Origin: Azospirillum picis
GTDB taxonomy: Bacteria > Pseudomonadota > Alphaproteobacteria > Azospirillales > Azospirillaceae
NCBI RefSeq assembly: GCF_017876115.1
Contig: NZ_JAGINO010000022.1
Location: forward strand, 1-64,000
Direction: 5' to 3'
Length of the DNA: 64,000 bases
A model generated the notes under the pieces. That model ran no database searches. It had not been told where the DNA came from and saw only the letters and a list, made by a program, of their open reading frames with translations. The translations under genes were made by a program, and so were the position numbers. How positions within the stretch are numbered: the first letter of the stretch is position 1; the number at the start of each line of letters is the position of its first letter. Below are positions 1-9,981 of this stretch, piece after piece.

Positions 1-114
1 ACCCTGACCGCCCACCGCATCGCCATCGCCCGCCGCATGGTCAACCAGTACCCGTGGCTCTACGAGCGCGCAGGTCCCTTCGCCTGGAGGGAGCGCCAGC
101 CGGCCCGCGGCTGA
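1..114 (+). CDS. 3' end of an unidentified protein (partial)
   Basis: Frame 1 is open from the window edge to a TGA at 112-114 and gives 37 C-terminal residues, beginning TLTAHRIAIARRMV and ending RQPARG. The stretch is basic and aromatic (NQYPWLYERAGPFAW), which fits a soluble C-terminal tail. It is too short to assign a family. It is followed by a stem-loop and a strong intrinsic terminator on the same strand, which supports a real transcribed gene ending here. Confidence 0.5.
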   Translation, partial: TLTAHRIAIARRMVNQYPWLYERAGPFAWRERQPARG

Positions 115-123
115 AACCGGTTT

Positions 124-169
124 GGCAGGCTGACTCCCCGACATAGGATCGGGAAAGAGCTGGCCTGCC
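124..169 (+). other. Two-tier stem-loop
   Basis: GGCAGGC (124-130) pairs with GCCTGCC (163-169). Inside it CCCGA pairs with TCGGG around a short loop. It lies just after the partial gene and before the intrinsic terminator, so it could be part of a 3' UTR or of a small transcript. No function is known. Confidence 0.5.
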
Positions 170-225
170 GAATGATGTATAGCCGAAATAATTCATCCGT
201 CGGAGCCTATGCCCACGACGTGCTC

Positions 226-270
226 GGGCGCCGCTTCCCTGAAGGGAAGTCGGCGCCCTTTTTATTTTTT
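226..270 (+). terminator. Strong Rho-independent terminator
   Basis: GGGCGCCG (226-233) pairs with CGGCGCCC (251-258). CTTCCC / GGGAAG continues the stem around a TGAA loop, and a T-rich tract (259-270) follows. This is the clearest intrinsic terminator in the window. It would stop transcripts arriving from the left, either from the partial gene or from a small RNA starting in the gap. Confidence 0.9.
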
Positions 271-498
271 AACCACACGATGTCTTAGGTCGAGAGGTTT
301 TCCATGGAATTCTTCCGAAAGTCAGAGAAAAACCATCTGGTGGGATGCATCGTGCTCTGACATACTATGGAAATTATCGAAATTTGAAGAACAGGCACCA
401 CGAACGCCGGCTTGGCCGGCGGCGCGGGGGCGTGCCGTGGCGGGCGCATCGCGCCGGCCCGCCGGCGCGTCCGTAACGGCATCCGCCAAGGAGAAGGC

Positions 499-2190
499 AT
501 GAGCATGGCAGCGGGCAAGACGGCCGTTTCCCGGCCGCGTCGGTTCTGGAGCATCGGGCGCAAGGTGACGGCTGCCTTCGTCGCGGCCATCGTCGGTGGC
601 TTCATCGCCATCATGGGGCTCCAGGCCAAGATGCAGTACGACGACGCGGTGCGCCTGGCCACCCACGACGCACGCGTCAAGACCGACATGCTGGCGAACG
701 CCACCCGCACCAGCTTCGTGGCCGGCGACGGCGCCTCCATCGAGACGGAATACATGCCGCTGGCCGACAGCGCGGAGGTGCAGCTCACCTCGCTGCGGGC
801 GGTGAGCGCGTCCGACCGGCTGGCGGATTTCGCCAACCCGCGCTTCGCCAAGTACGACCTCGGCGCCGACGCCGACCTGATCGAGGCGGTGCTGGCCGGC
901 AAGGGGGCGCAGACCCGGTCGGCCAAGGGGCATATCGTGGTGACGGTGCCGGTGGTGACCGGCAAGAGCAACCGGCTGGTCGGCGCGCTTCAGGTCGCCT
1001 GGAGCCTGGAGCAGCAGATCGACGCCATAGCCGCGCAGATGCGCAACCAGATCGCCATCTGCCTGGTCGCGCTGCTCGTGCAGATCGTGATGCTGAACGC
1101 CATGCTGGGACGGATCGTCGTGCGGCCGCTGCGCGCCATGTCCGGCGCGATGGCCCGGCTGGCCGGCGGCGACACCGCGGTCGAGGTTCCCGGCAGCGGG
1201 CGGCGGGACGAGATCGGCGACATGGCCGGTTCGGTCACCGTCTTCCGCGACAACGCCCGCGCCATCGAGCGGATGCACGCCGCCCAGGCGGAGGCCGACG
1301 CCAAGGCCGAGCAGGCCAAGCGGGTTGCCCTGCTCGAACTCGCCGACCGGTTCCAGCGCACGGTGATGCAGATGGTGGACGGGATCGCCGCGTCCGCCTC
1401 CGGCATGGCCGACAGCGCCGACCGCATGGCCGCGGTGGTGGGCGAGGCGTCGAGCCAGACCCGCAGCGTCGCCCGCGAATCCGACGACATCCAGGCCAAC
1501 GTCCGCTCCGCGGCGGCGGCGGCGACCGAACTCGCCGGCTCGATCGGCGGCATCTCCGACCAGGTCGCCCACTCCGCCCGCATCGCCGGCGAGGCGGTGT
1601 CGCACACCGACCGCACCAACGCCACCGTCCAGGGGCTGATCGCCAACGCCGAGCGCATCGGCCAGGTGGTGGGGCTGATCCACGCCATCGCCAAGCAGAC
1701 CAACCTCCTGGCGCTGAACGCGACCATCGAGGCGGCGCGCGCCGGCGAGGCCGGCAAGGGCTTCGCCGTGGTGGCGACCGAGGTGAAGGGGCTGGCCGAC
1801 CAGACGGCCAAGGCGACCGACGAGATCGCCTCCCAGGTCGCCGCCATGCAGTCCGTCACCCGCGAGGCGGCCTCGGCCATCGGCGCCATCGGCAGCACCA
1901 TCACCGAGATCGACGGCATCTCCGGCACCATCACCCACTCGGTGCAGGAGCAGAACGCCGCCACCCGCGAGATCGCGCGGGCGGTGGAGATGGCGGCGCA
2001 GGGGACCCAGGGCGTGTCGGCGACCATCGCCACCCTGGCCCACACCGCCGAGAGCGCCGGCGCCACCGCGTCCGGCGTGCAGGATGCCGCCCGCGGCCTG
2101 TCCGGCCAGACCCGCGCGCTGGCGGCCGAGGTGGACCGCTTCCTCGGCGAGGTGCGGCGGCAGGCGACGGGGGATGTGAAGGCGGCGTAG
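499..2190 (+). CDS. Methyl-accepting chemotaxis protein
   Basis: A transmembrane chemoreceptor of 563 residues. A TM helix at about 22-41 is followed by a periplasmic sensor of about 140 residues that matches no ligand-binding domain I can name. A second TM helix (about 182-204), a HAMP linker (about 206-258) and the cytoplasmic coiled-coil signalling domain follow. The hairpin tip NLLALNATIEAARAGEAGKG, which contacts CheA and CheW, lies near residue 402. The C-terminus has no NWETF-type CheR tether. The ATG at 499 is preferred over an in-frame upstream start at 412 because AAGGAGA sits just before it. The gene stands alone and converges with the membrane-protein gene at 2209. Confidence 0.93.
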   Translation: MSMAAGKTAVSRPRRFWSIGRKVTAAFVAAIVGGFIAIMGLQAKMQYDDAVRLATHDARVKTDMLANATRTSFVAGDGASIETEYMPLADSAEVQLTSLRAVSASDRLADFANPRFAKYDLGADADLIEAVLAGKGAQTRSAKGHIVVTVPVVTGKSNRLVGALQVAWSLEQQIDAIAAQMRNQIAICLVALLVQIVMLNAMLGRIVVRPLRAMSGAMARLAGGDTAVEVPGSGRRDEIGDMAGSVTVFRDNARAIERMHAAQAEADAKAEQAKRVALLELADRFQRTVMQMVDGIAASASGMADSADRMAAVVGEASSQTRSVARESDDIQANVRSAAAAATELAGSIGGISDQVAHSARIAGEAVSHTDRTNATVQGLIANAERIGQVVGLIHAIAKQTNLLALNATIEAARAGEAGKGFAVVATEVKGLADQTAKATDEIASQVAAMQSVTREAASAIGAIGSTITEIDGISGTITHSVQEQNAATREIARAVEMAAQGTQGVSATIATLAHTAESAGATASGVQDAARGLSGQTRALAAEVDRFLGEVRRQATGDVKAA

Positions 2191-2208
2191 GTTCCCTGAC
2201 GGCGGGGC

Positions 2209-2877
2209 TCACCCCAGCAGCAAAAATCCCGCTCCGGTGCCGATCAGGGCACCCGCCCACAGCAGGTCGAAATTCACCCAGCCGCGGCGCAGGATGCCGA
2301 GCCCGACGGTTTCGAACACCGCCAGCCCGATGGCGGCGATCACCGCCATCATCGCCGCCATATGCACGAGGACCACCGCCAGCCCGGCCGCCGCCGATCC
2401 CAGTGCCGCGACCGGGCCTGTCATCCCCGCTCCCGGTCCGCACAGCGACAGGGCCATCACCTGCGCCGGCGCCAGCATGCCCAGCAGCAGGGGCAGGATC
2501 ATCAGCCCGGCCCCGTGGGCCGAGGCCATCAGGAAGGACCAGAGCGTCAGCCCGGCAAAGCCGGTGCGCATGCCGACCCGCAGCCGGTGGCGGTATCCAC
2601 GCACCAGCCTGTAAAGGCCGAAGCCGATCAGGAGGGCGGGCGTGACCAGCTTCAGCGGGGCCGTCGTGACGACGAACTGGAGGATGGCGAAGCCCGCCAC
2701 CACGACCAGCACCGAAAGGGCATGGCCGAGCGCGATGGGGGGCAGAGCCCTGATGACGGCGCCCCGCCGCCCCTCCTGCAGGCCGAGAGCCACGGCGAAG
2801 AGCCATCCCATCGCCGGGTTCACTCCATGGAAGGCGCCGAGCCCGGCCAGCGCCAGCCATTGCCAAGGGTCATCCAT
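2209..2877 (-). CDS. Polytopic membrane protein beside the SBP56-family gene
   Basis: A 222-residue, very hydrophobic protein with about six predicted membrane helices. HG (in GAFHGVNPAMGW), GH (in LGHALS) and a second AHG motif (SAHGAGL) recall the histidine-bearing helices of NicO/RcnA-type metal exporters, but similarity is too weak to claim nickel or cobalt transport. It begins 23 bases after the stop of the SBP56-family gene on the same strand, so the two are probably co-transcribed. It may move a metal or a small sulfur product for its neighbour; that is inference. It could also belong to another small permease family. Confidence 0.75.
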   Translation of the reverse strand: MDDPWQWLALAGLGAFHGVNPAMGWLFAVALGLQEGRRGAVIRALPPIALGHALSVLVVVAGFAILQFVVTTAPLKLVTPALLIGFGLYRLVRGYRHRLRVGMRTGFAGLTLWSFLMASAHGAGLMILPLLLGMLAPAQVMALSLCGPGAGMTGPVAALGSAAAGLAVVLVHMAAMMAVIAAIGLAVFETVGLGILRRGWVNFDLLWAGALIGTGAGFLLLG

Positions 2878-2900
2878 GGAGAGGCGTCCCCGGATGGCGG

Positions 2901-4310
2901 TCAGGGGTAGCAGTAGGAATCCGAAGAGGCGTCGCCCCCCTCCAGGCGGATCTGGTGGCCGCGGAACCCGTCGTCGAAGCGCAGGAAGAACCGCTCGTCG
3001 ATGGCCAGGCCGCCATCCGGTCCGGCATCGAGCTTGACCATCCAGCTCTTGATGCCGTCCGGGTAGAACTGGTCGTCCCAGCTCCGGTAGAGCGAGTTGG
3101 TGAAATAGACCCGCTTTCCGTCGCGGCTGACCTCGACCATCTGCGGGCCGCCGTTGAGGGCGGCGCCGTCGGCGGGATGGCGGTCACGGCCGACGATCCC
3201 GCCGAGCCGCACCGATGCGGTCAGCCGGGGGTGGAAGGGATCGGACACGTCGTACCGCCGCATCTCCCCGGTTCCCCAGCACGACACGTAGAGCCAGCGG
3301 TCGTCCAGCGACAGGTCGATGTCGGTGACGAGCGGCGGCACCGCCTTGAAGCCCTTGAGCATCGGCGGCAGCAGGTCCGGGTCGGCCGGCTCGGCCGGGA
3401 TGTCGATCACCTTCCGCATCGCCCATTGCCCGGCCCCGCTCCCGCCAGCCTCGCGATACCAAAGCCAGATCGACGAGGACAGGTCCGTCAGGTTGACCAC
3501 GGCGTTCATGAAGCCGTGCGCCCTGGTCGGATCGTGGGCCGGCCGCAGTTCCAGTGCGAGCTGGTATTCCGCGCCGAGGTCGATGGTCTGCCGGTGCCGG
3601 CGGCTCCGCAGATCCCAGAAATGGACCTGATGGCCGTATTTCGCGCCGAGCAGCAGGTCCGGGTTCAGCCCGTCCTCGATCATGTCGGGCGTTCCCCATT
3701 CGCTGGTGATCAGCGTGTCCTGGCCGAGATGCCACCACACGTCATAGGCCAGGACCTGCGGTCCGCGGTCGATCTCCCACTGGCCGAGCACCTCGAACGT
3801 CTCGTGGTCCATCAGGAAGACGCCGCCCGGCCCGCCGCCATCGCCCTTCCCGTTGCCGAGCGCGCTGACATAGATGCCTTCGGGGCCGCAATGCAGCGTG
3901 TGCGGCCGCGAGTAGCCGGCGCGCGCCGCGAGGTCGTCCGGCTCGATGACCTTGACGATCCTGGGATTGGCCGGGTCCGGTCTGGTGTCCAGGATGTGGA
4001 TGCGCGACGACCGCAGGCCGGGCACGATCAGGTAGCGCCGTTCGACATGCGGGTGCGGGGCGTAGGGACAGAGGGCGGAGCTGCAGGCGTTCCAGCCGAA
4101 GTGATGCAGCTCGTCGCCGGCGTTGGGCATGTCGACCCGGCGCAGGAGCCGGCCGTAGTCGGCCGAGGAGGGATCGACGTCGACCACCCCCAGCGCATCC
4201 GGCCCGGTGCCGACATTGAGCATCGCCACATAGGCCAGCCGTTCCGGCGGAGCCTGCATCGCCATGCGTGGCGACGGATAGAAACTGGGATCAGGAGTCC
4301 AGGTTGCCAT
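2901..4310 (-). CDS. mtoX: SBP56-family protein, probable methanethiol oxidase
   Basis: A protein of 469 residues of the selenium-binding protein 56 family. Characterised bacterial members are copper-dependent methanethiol oxidases that form formaldehyde, hydrogen sulfide and peroxide. Family hallmarks include YLIVPGLRSSRIHILD, the histidine-rich NAGDELHHFGWN and CPYAPHPH segments near the N-terminus, and RPAHDPTRAHGF in the middle of the beta-propeller. The ATG at 4310 is chosen over a TTG five codons upstream because GGGGGGA precedes it. No obvious signal peptide is seen, whereas several characterised MtoX proteins are exported. The SCO1 and MauG genes that often accompany mtoX are absent; a small membrane-protein gene follows instead. 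Confidence 0.85.
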   Translation of the reverse strand: MATWTPDPSFYPSPRMAMQAPPERLAYVAMLNVGTGPDALGVVDVDPSSADYGRLLRRVDMPNAGDELHHFGWNACSSALCPYAPHPHVERRYLIVPGLRSSRIHILDTRPDPANPRIVKVIEPDDLAARAGYSRPHTLHCGPEGIYVSALGNGKGDGGGPGGVFLMDHETFEVLGQWEIDRGPQVLAYDVWWHLGQDTLITSEWGTPDMIEDGLNPDLLLGAKYGHQVHFWDLRSRRHRQTIDLGAEYQLALELRPAHDPTRAHGFMNAVVNLTDLSSSIWLWYREAGGSGAGQWAMRKVIDIPAEPADPDLLPPMLKGFKAVPPLVTDIDLSLDDRWLYVSCWGTGEMRRYDVSDPFHPRLTASVRLGGIVGRDRHPADGAALNGGPQMVEVSRDGKRVYFTNSLYRSWDDQFYPDGIKSWMVKLDAGPDGGLAIDERFFLRFDDGFRGHQIRLEGGDASSDSYCYP

Positions 4311-4732
4311 GGAAAGTCCCCCCAACTCGGCGCGTGCCGAATGTGGAAGGATACCTCAGCCTGGACCGGCTCCCACGGCGGCAATCGGGGTGTATTGTCT
4401 ATCTGGAGAGGCGACAATCATCCCAATTCCGGGTTCAATCCAATTCCAACCGGGCACCCGGAGGCACCGGGATGGCGGTCCACCACGGAAATGAAAAGTG
4501 AAATGGAAAAATCCCGCCTCGGAACGGAGGGCGCCGGCGTCGGTGGGGGACGGGCCTGGTCCTGGGAATCCGCAACCACACCGATTCCAGGATCCTCCCA
4601 CCCGTCCGTCGCGCCACGGCGGCTCCCTCCTTCTCCCCGGCCCCGGGCGGATTTGCGATCCGTCCGGGGCCGCCGGCACGCATGCGCGGGCACGGGAGGC
4701 GGGAAAGGGGATGGACTTCCGCAGGCCGGGCT
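4311..4732. other. Intergenic region with a large stem-loop
   Basis: A 422-base gap between two minus-strand genes, so it should hold the end of the gcdH transcript and the promoter of the SBP56-family gene. Apart from the stem-loop at 4638-4672 I recognise no gene or RNA. A GGTTCAATCC string at about 4432 resembles a tRNA T-loop, but no acceptor or anticodon arms surround it. Confidence 0.6.
4638..4672 (-). terminator. Candidate terminator stem-loop after gcdH
   Basis: Fifteen-base arms (4638-4652 and 4658-4672) pair with a single G:T wobble around a five-base loop. The element lies 61 bases past the gcdH stop. There is no T-tract in either direction, so it is either a stem-loop that protects the transcript end or a non-canonical terminator. 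Confidence 0.5.
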
Positions 4733-5911
<1,179 letters not shown>

Positions 5912-6159
5912 GGGTGCGTCTCCTGGTCGGGTCTGGTGGCCGGGGGCCGTTCCGGGCGCGCGGGCCGCGGGGCTTCCTGTGCCGGTCCACCGATTGAAGC
6001 GCACTGTGCCGCGCCGCCGCCATAGCTGCAAACACATATTTTAGATCAGACCCATATGGAAACGATATGGGGTGGTCCAAACTGTCCGGAAATCTTTCGG
6101 TTCCACAAAAGTTTTAACGTGAAGGTTACCATTTCCTATGCAATTTTGCCTGTGGCCCA

Positions 6160-7911
6160 GTGCCGTCACCTACACCAACGGACAGACCGCCCGTGTTTGC
6201 TGCATTGCAACCAATAACCGCGTTCGCCGGTTTTCCCCTGTTGTTTGGCCTCGCCATTTTGACGCTGCTGCACGAAGACGTCGCGATTGCGGCGGGTGCC
6301 AGCCTGGTCAGCGTCGGTACGGTCAGCATCGGTGTGACGGCTCTGGCGCTGCTTGGTGGAATTATTGCCGGCGACGTTTTCATTTATGTCCTGGGAATGC
6401 TGTCATTGCGGATTTCCTGGATAAGGCGGCGGACCGAAGGGCCGCTTCTTGAGCGCTGCCGTACGGCTCTTCAGAACAACTTGCTGCCGACACTGGTGAC
6501 TTGCCGGATTGTTCCCGGTGTCCTGTTCCCGACCTACTTCGCCTGCGGGGCGATGCGGGTGCCCTTCCTGCGCTTCACCGCCATCACCCTGGTGACCGCC
6601 GGGCTGCATGTCGGGCTGCTGCTGACGCTGATGACCTCGTCGCTGGAATCGGCGGCGGTCCAGGTGCAGGTGATCGGGATCGCGGCGGCGGCGGCGCTGA
6701 TGCTGTCGCGCACCCGGCGGGCGCGGTCGCTGCTGAAGGCCCTGGCGGCACGGGTCGCCGCCGTCGCCGGGCCGCACCTGCCGGACTCCCTGCGCGAGGC
6801 GCTGCGCCGCAACCCGACGCCGCGGCCCATCGCCCTGCCCGGCCTGCCGGTGGTTCCGGCCGGCGCTCCCACCATCGGCTGGGCCGAGCGCATCCCGCCG
6901 CTGCTGTTCTACATTCCGCTGGTGGTGCAATGGGCGGCGCTGGGCCTGCGCTACCGCAGCCTCAGCCTGCCGACCGCCGCCAACCCTTCGATCGAGGCGG
7001 GCGGCCTCCTCGGCGAGTCGAAGATCGCCTGCATGGATCTCATCGGGCCGCAGGCGCGGCAGTGGGCGGCGCGCTCGATGGCGCTGGCCAACCGCCCGTC
7101 CCTGACGGCGGAGCGTCTGGCAGCGCTGGCGGAGGGGGCCGGCCTGTCCTTCCCGCTGGTGGCCAAGCCCGACATCGGCTGGCGCGGCATCGGCGTGCGG
7201 CTGGTGCGCGACGCCGCGGACCTGCTGTCCTACCTGCGCGACTTCCCGGCCGAGGCGCGGGTGATCCTGCAGGAGCATGTGCCCCACGCCGGCGAAGCCG
7301 GGATCTTCTATGTCCGCAAGCCGGGCGAGCGGCACGGGCGCATCTTCTCGATGACCTTCCGCTACTACCCGCATGTGGTGGGCGACGGGCGGTCGAGCCT
7401 GCGCGACCTGATCGCCGCCGACCCGCGCGCCTCCTGGAAGGCCGACCTGCACCATGCGGCCCTCGCCGGGCGGCTCGACCAGGTGCCGGCGGCCGGCGAG
7501 ACGGTGCGTCTGTCGCTGGTCGGCAGCAGCCGGGTCGGCGGTCTCTACAAGGACGCCTGCCCCCACGTCACCGCCACCCTGACCGCCCGCTTCGACGAGA
7601 TCGCCGACGCCATGCCCGGCTTCCACTTCGGCCGTTTCGACGTGCGGTTCGAGTCGGTCGAGCGGCTGGCGCTGGGCGAGGGCTTCCGCATCATCGAGGT
7701 GAACGGCGCCGGGGCCGAGGCCATCCACATGTGGGACCCCGACTTCCGACTGGCCGACGCCTACGCCACCCTGTTCCACCAGCAGGCGCTGATGTTCGAG
7801 GTGGCCGACGCCAACCGGGCACGTGGCGCCAAGCCGCTGACCGCCTGGGAGCTGGTGCGCTACCAGCGCCGCCAGCAGAGCCTGCTGCCGCTCTACCCCG
7901 CCTCCAACTGA
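6160..7911 (+). CDS. DedA-like membrane domain fused to an ATP-grasp domain
   Basis: A 583-residue fusion. Residues 1 to about 190 form a DedA/VTT-type membrane domain, with GDVFIYVLGM and the R-x-x-P element in TCRIVPGVLFPTYFACG. Such proteins move or flip lipids. A linker with another hydrophobic stretch (PPLLFYIPLVVQW) leads to a C-terminal ATP-grasp ligase-like domain from about 310. It shows FPLVAKPDIGWRGIGVRLV (nucleotide lysine), ILQEHVPHAGEAG and FHFGRFDVRF with FRIIEVNGAGAE (metal-binding acidic and Asn residues). The start is uncertain: GTG at 6160 has a poor ribosome site, and GTG at 6193 is possible. The ligase domain should be cytosolic and may act on a lipid-linked or amino-acid substrate; the reaction is unknown. 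Confidence 0.85.
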   Translation: MPSPTPTDRPPVFAALQPITAFAGFPLLFGLAILTLLHEDVAIAAGASLVSVGTVSIGVTALALLGGIIAGDVFIYVLGMLSLRISWIRRRTEGPLLERCRTALQNNLLPTLVTCRIVPGVLFPTYFACGAMRVPFLRFTAITLVTAGLHVGLLLTLMTSSLESAAVQVQVIGIAAAAALMLSRTRRARSLLKALAARVAAVAGPHLPDSLREALRRNPTPRPIALPGLPVVPAGAPTIGWAERIPPLLFYIPLVVQWAALGLRYRSLSLPTAANPSIEAGGLLGESKIACMDLIGPQARQWAARSMALANRPSLTAERLAALAEGAGLSFPLVAKPDIGWRGIGVRLVRDAADLLSYLRDFPAEARVILQEHVPHAGEAGIFYVRKPGERHGRIFSMTFRYYPHVVGDGRSSLRDLIAADPRASWKADLHHAALAGRLDQVPAAGETVRLSLVGSSRVGGLYKDACPHVTATLTARFDEIADAMPGFHFGRFDVRFESVERLALGEGFRIIEVNGAGAEAIHMWDPDFRLADAYATLFHQQALMFEVADANRARGAKPLTAWELVRYQRRQQSLLPLYPASN

Positions 7912-8002
7912 TCCGTCCCGTTTCCGGCCGGCCCGGCTTGCTCCGCGGGCTGGCGCCGCTCGTCGCGCACGCCGGCGGTGCAGCCGAAGGCGGCGGCCGG
8001 GT

Positions 8003-8563
8003 TCAGTCGGACGTCCGCGGGAGTGGCCGATCGGGCGCCTGCGTGGACGGCTCCGCGGGCAGGCTGTAGCGGAAGTCGCAGTGGCTGGCGCCCTGCATGA
8101 TGGTTCGGGTGCGGGTGAAGCTGGCGTCCGGCCGGTAGCCGCACATGAACTCGCCGTCGCGGTTGCAGGACAGGATGTCGCCGATCTCCTCGACGCCCAT
8201 GGCGCGGTAGGTCTCGGCGTAGCGGCAGCGCGTGACGTTGAAGCCGAGGCGCTCCGGCGTGCTTTCGATCACCTCCAGCCGCAGCGCGTCGCCGGCGGTC
8301 CACAGCGCCAGCCGCTCATGGAAGGTGGCGAGGTCCGCCGTCCCGCGGGCGGCGCGGTCCTCCGCGGCCATGGCGGCGCCGGCCTCCCGCGCCATCGTCT
8401 CGATGGCGCGGGCCAGCACGGCGCGGGCCCGCTCCCGGCCGATCTCGGGCACCATCTGGTCATAGAGCGCCTTGGCGAAGGCTGCCTCGACGCGCCGGCG
8501 CTCCAGGATGGGCATGCTGTGGAGCGATGCGGCGGCAGGCGGGCTGTCGTCGGTTTCGGTCAT
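8003..8563 (-). CDS. L-2-amino-thiazoline-4-carboxylic acid hydrolase family protein
   Basis: A 186-residue protein whose order of motifs matches the ATC hydrolase family. MPILERRRVEAAFAKALYD lies near the N-terminus, NVTRCRYAETYRAMG in the middle, and ILSCNRDGEFMCGY then MQGASHCDFRY near the C-terminus. Cysteines in NVTRCRY, LSCNRD and ASHCDF are conserved in that family. Characterised members open the thiazoline ring on the way to L-cysteine; many others are unassigned. It lies 101 bases downstream of the cysteine desulfhydrase gene on the same strand, which favours a role in cysteine supply or breakdown. Confidence 0.8.
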   Translation of the reverse strand: MTETDDSPPAAASLHSMPILERRRVEAAFAKALYDQMVPEIGRERARAVLARAIETMAREAGAAMAAEDRAARGTADLATFHERLALWTAGDALRLEVIESTPERLGFNVTRCRYAETYRAMGVEEIGDILSCNRDGEFMCGYRPDASFTRTRTIMQGASHCDFRYSLPAEPSTQAPDRPLPRTSD

Positions 8564-8664
8564 CGGTCGGCTCCTTGTTCCGGCCGCCGTTGCTGATCTT
8601 GCCCGGCGGCGCCCTCCGCCAGCCTAAACCGCCTCGCCGTCCCGGCACATGCGGGACTTTCATG

Positions 8665-9831
8665 TCAGAGCGGCGTGCCGCCATCGAGGAACGCCTCGAT
8701 CGCGGCCTCGTGGCCGGCGGTGTCGAAGCCGGCCTGCCGCATCCAGGCGTCGTCGTGGTAGGTGTTGCGGTAGCGCTCGCCGGAATCGCAGATCAGCGTC
8801 ACCAGGGAGCCGCCGCGGCCCGCCTCGCGCATGCGCCCGGCAAGCCAGCAGAGGCCGAAGAAGTTGGTGCCGGTGGAGCCGCCGACCTTGCGGCCGAGCC
8901 GCCGCGACAGCACCCTCATCGCCGCCAGCGAGGCGGCGTCCGGCACCTTGATCATCTGGTCGACGACCTCGGGGATGAAGGACGGCTCGACGCGCGGGCG
9001 CCCGATCCCCTCGATCCGCGAGCCGCGCCCGCTGGTGAGGGCGGCGTCGCGCCGGACGAAGCTGTCGTAGAAGACGGAATGCTCGGCGTCCGGCACGCAC
9101 AGCCGGGTGGGAAGGCCGCGGTAGCGGATGTGCCGCCCGATGGTGGCGGCGGTGCCGCCGGTGCCCGCGCTCATGACGATCCACTCCGGGACGGGATGGC
9201 GTTCGCCGCGCATCCGGTCGAAGATCGCCTCGGCGATGTTGCCGGCGCGCCAGTCGGTCGCCCGCTCCGCATAGGTGAACTGGTCGAGATAGACGCCGCC
9301 CAGCCGGGAGGCCAGGCCCGCCGCCTCGGCGTAGATGGCCTGCGGCCCGTCGACGAAGTGGCAGCGTCCGCCGTGGAATTCGATCGAGGCGACCTTCTCC
9401 GCCGAGGTCCCGCGCGGCATCACCGCGTGGAAGGGCAGGCCGAGCAGCCGGGCGAAATAGGCTTCCGACACCGCGGTCGAGCCCGAAGACGCCTCGATCA
9501 CCGGCGTTCCCTCGCCGATGCGGCCGTTGCAGATGGCGAACAGCAGCAGCGAGCGTGCGACGCGGTGCTTCAGGCTGCCGGTGGGGTGGGCGGATTCGTC
9601 CTTGAGATAGACGTCGATGCCGTCCAGCGCCGGAAGGTCCAGCTTCAGCAGCGGCGTGTCCGGCGCCTGCTCCGCCTCGGCCTGCAGCAGGCCGACCGCC
9701 CGCCGCGCCCAGCCGCAGCGGGCGGCGTCGGGCAGCGGGGTCGCGTCGATGCCGGCCGGGACAGCGCAGCCGGCCATGGGCGGGGGCTGCTTGGTCGCGA
9801 CAGGACCGGTTTCCGCCGGACTGGTCATCAT
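8665..9831 (-). CDS. PLP-dependent cysteine synthase-fold enzyme, Cds1-type cysteine desulfhydrase
   Basis: A fold-type II PLP enzyme of 388 residues. KDESAHPTGSLKHR holds the Schiff-base lysine in the arrangement typical of the Cds1 branch, EASSGSTAVSEAYFARLLG binds substrate, and SAGTGGTAATIGRH forms the phosphate cup. Cds1 proteins release sulfide, ammonia and pyruvate from L-cysteine. Of several in-frame starts, the ATG at 9831 has AGGGAG about 9 bases upstream. A divergent Lrp/AsnC gene begins 150 bases away and the ATC hydrolase gene follows. An alternative is a cysteine synthase-like beta-replacement enzyme. Confidence 0.83.
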   Translation of the reverse strand: MMTSPAETGPVATKQPPPMAGCAVPAGIDATPLPDAARCGWARRAVGLLQAEAEQAPDTPLLKLDLPALDGIDVYLKDESAHPTGSLKHRVARSLLLFAICNGRIGEGTPVIEASSGSTAVSEAYFARLLGLPFHAVMPRGTSAEKVASIEFHGGRCHFVDGPQAIYAEAAGLASRLGGVYLDQFTYAERATDWRAGNIAEAIFDRMRGERHPVPEWIVMSAGTGGTAATIGRHIRYRGLPTRLCVPDAEHSVFYDSFVRRDAALTSGRGSRIEGIGRPRVEPSFIPEVVDQMIKVPDAASLAAMRVLSRRLGRKVGGSTGTNFFGLCWLAGRMREAGRGGSLVTLICDSGERYRNTYHDDAWMRQAGFDTAGHEAAIEAFLDGGTPL

Positions 9832-9981
9832 GCTGCTCATCTCCCTGGGCATCCTCGTCCTTCCCCTTTCCGAGAACGGCGGGGGCATATGTGGAAAAAA
9901 CTTTCCCGGCCGGGGCCGGACAGGCAAAAATCCTCCGCGTCATCCGCCAAGCCCCCGGACCCCCCTGACCATCGACGCCCC

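Larger units (their letters stand above)
115..498. other. Intergenic region with stem-loops and terminator, upstream of the chemoreceptor gene
   Basis: No convincing gene is seen in this 384-base gap. It holds a stem-loop (124-169), an intrinsic terminator (226-270), an A+T-richer stretch (about 255-395) and an inverted repeat GTCAGAG (321-327) / CTCTGAC (355-361). The promoter of the chemoreceptor at 499 must lie in the second half, but no clear -35/-10 pair was recognised. Confidence 0.6.

Noticed and set aside
209..502. A short reading frame before the chemoreceptor gene
   Set aside because: It runs straight through the intrinsic terminator hairpin and T-tract and has no ribosome site or recognisable sequence.
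4425..4445. T-loop-like GGTTCAATCC suggesting a tRNA
   Set aside because: No acceptor stem, anticodon arm or CCA end can be placed around it.
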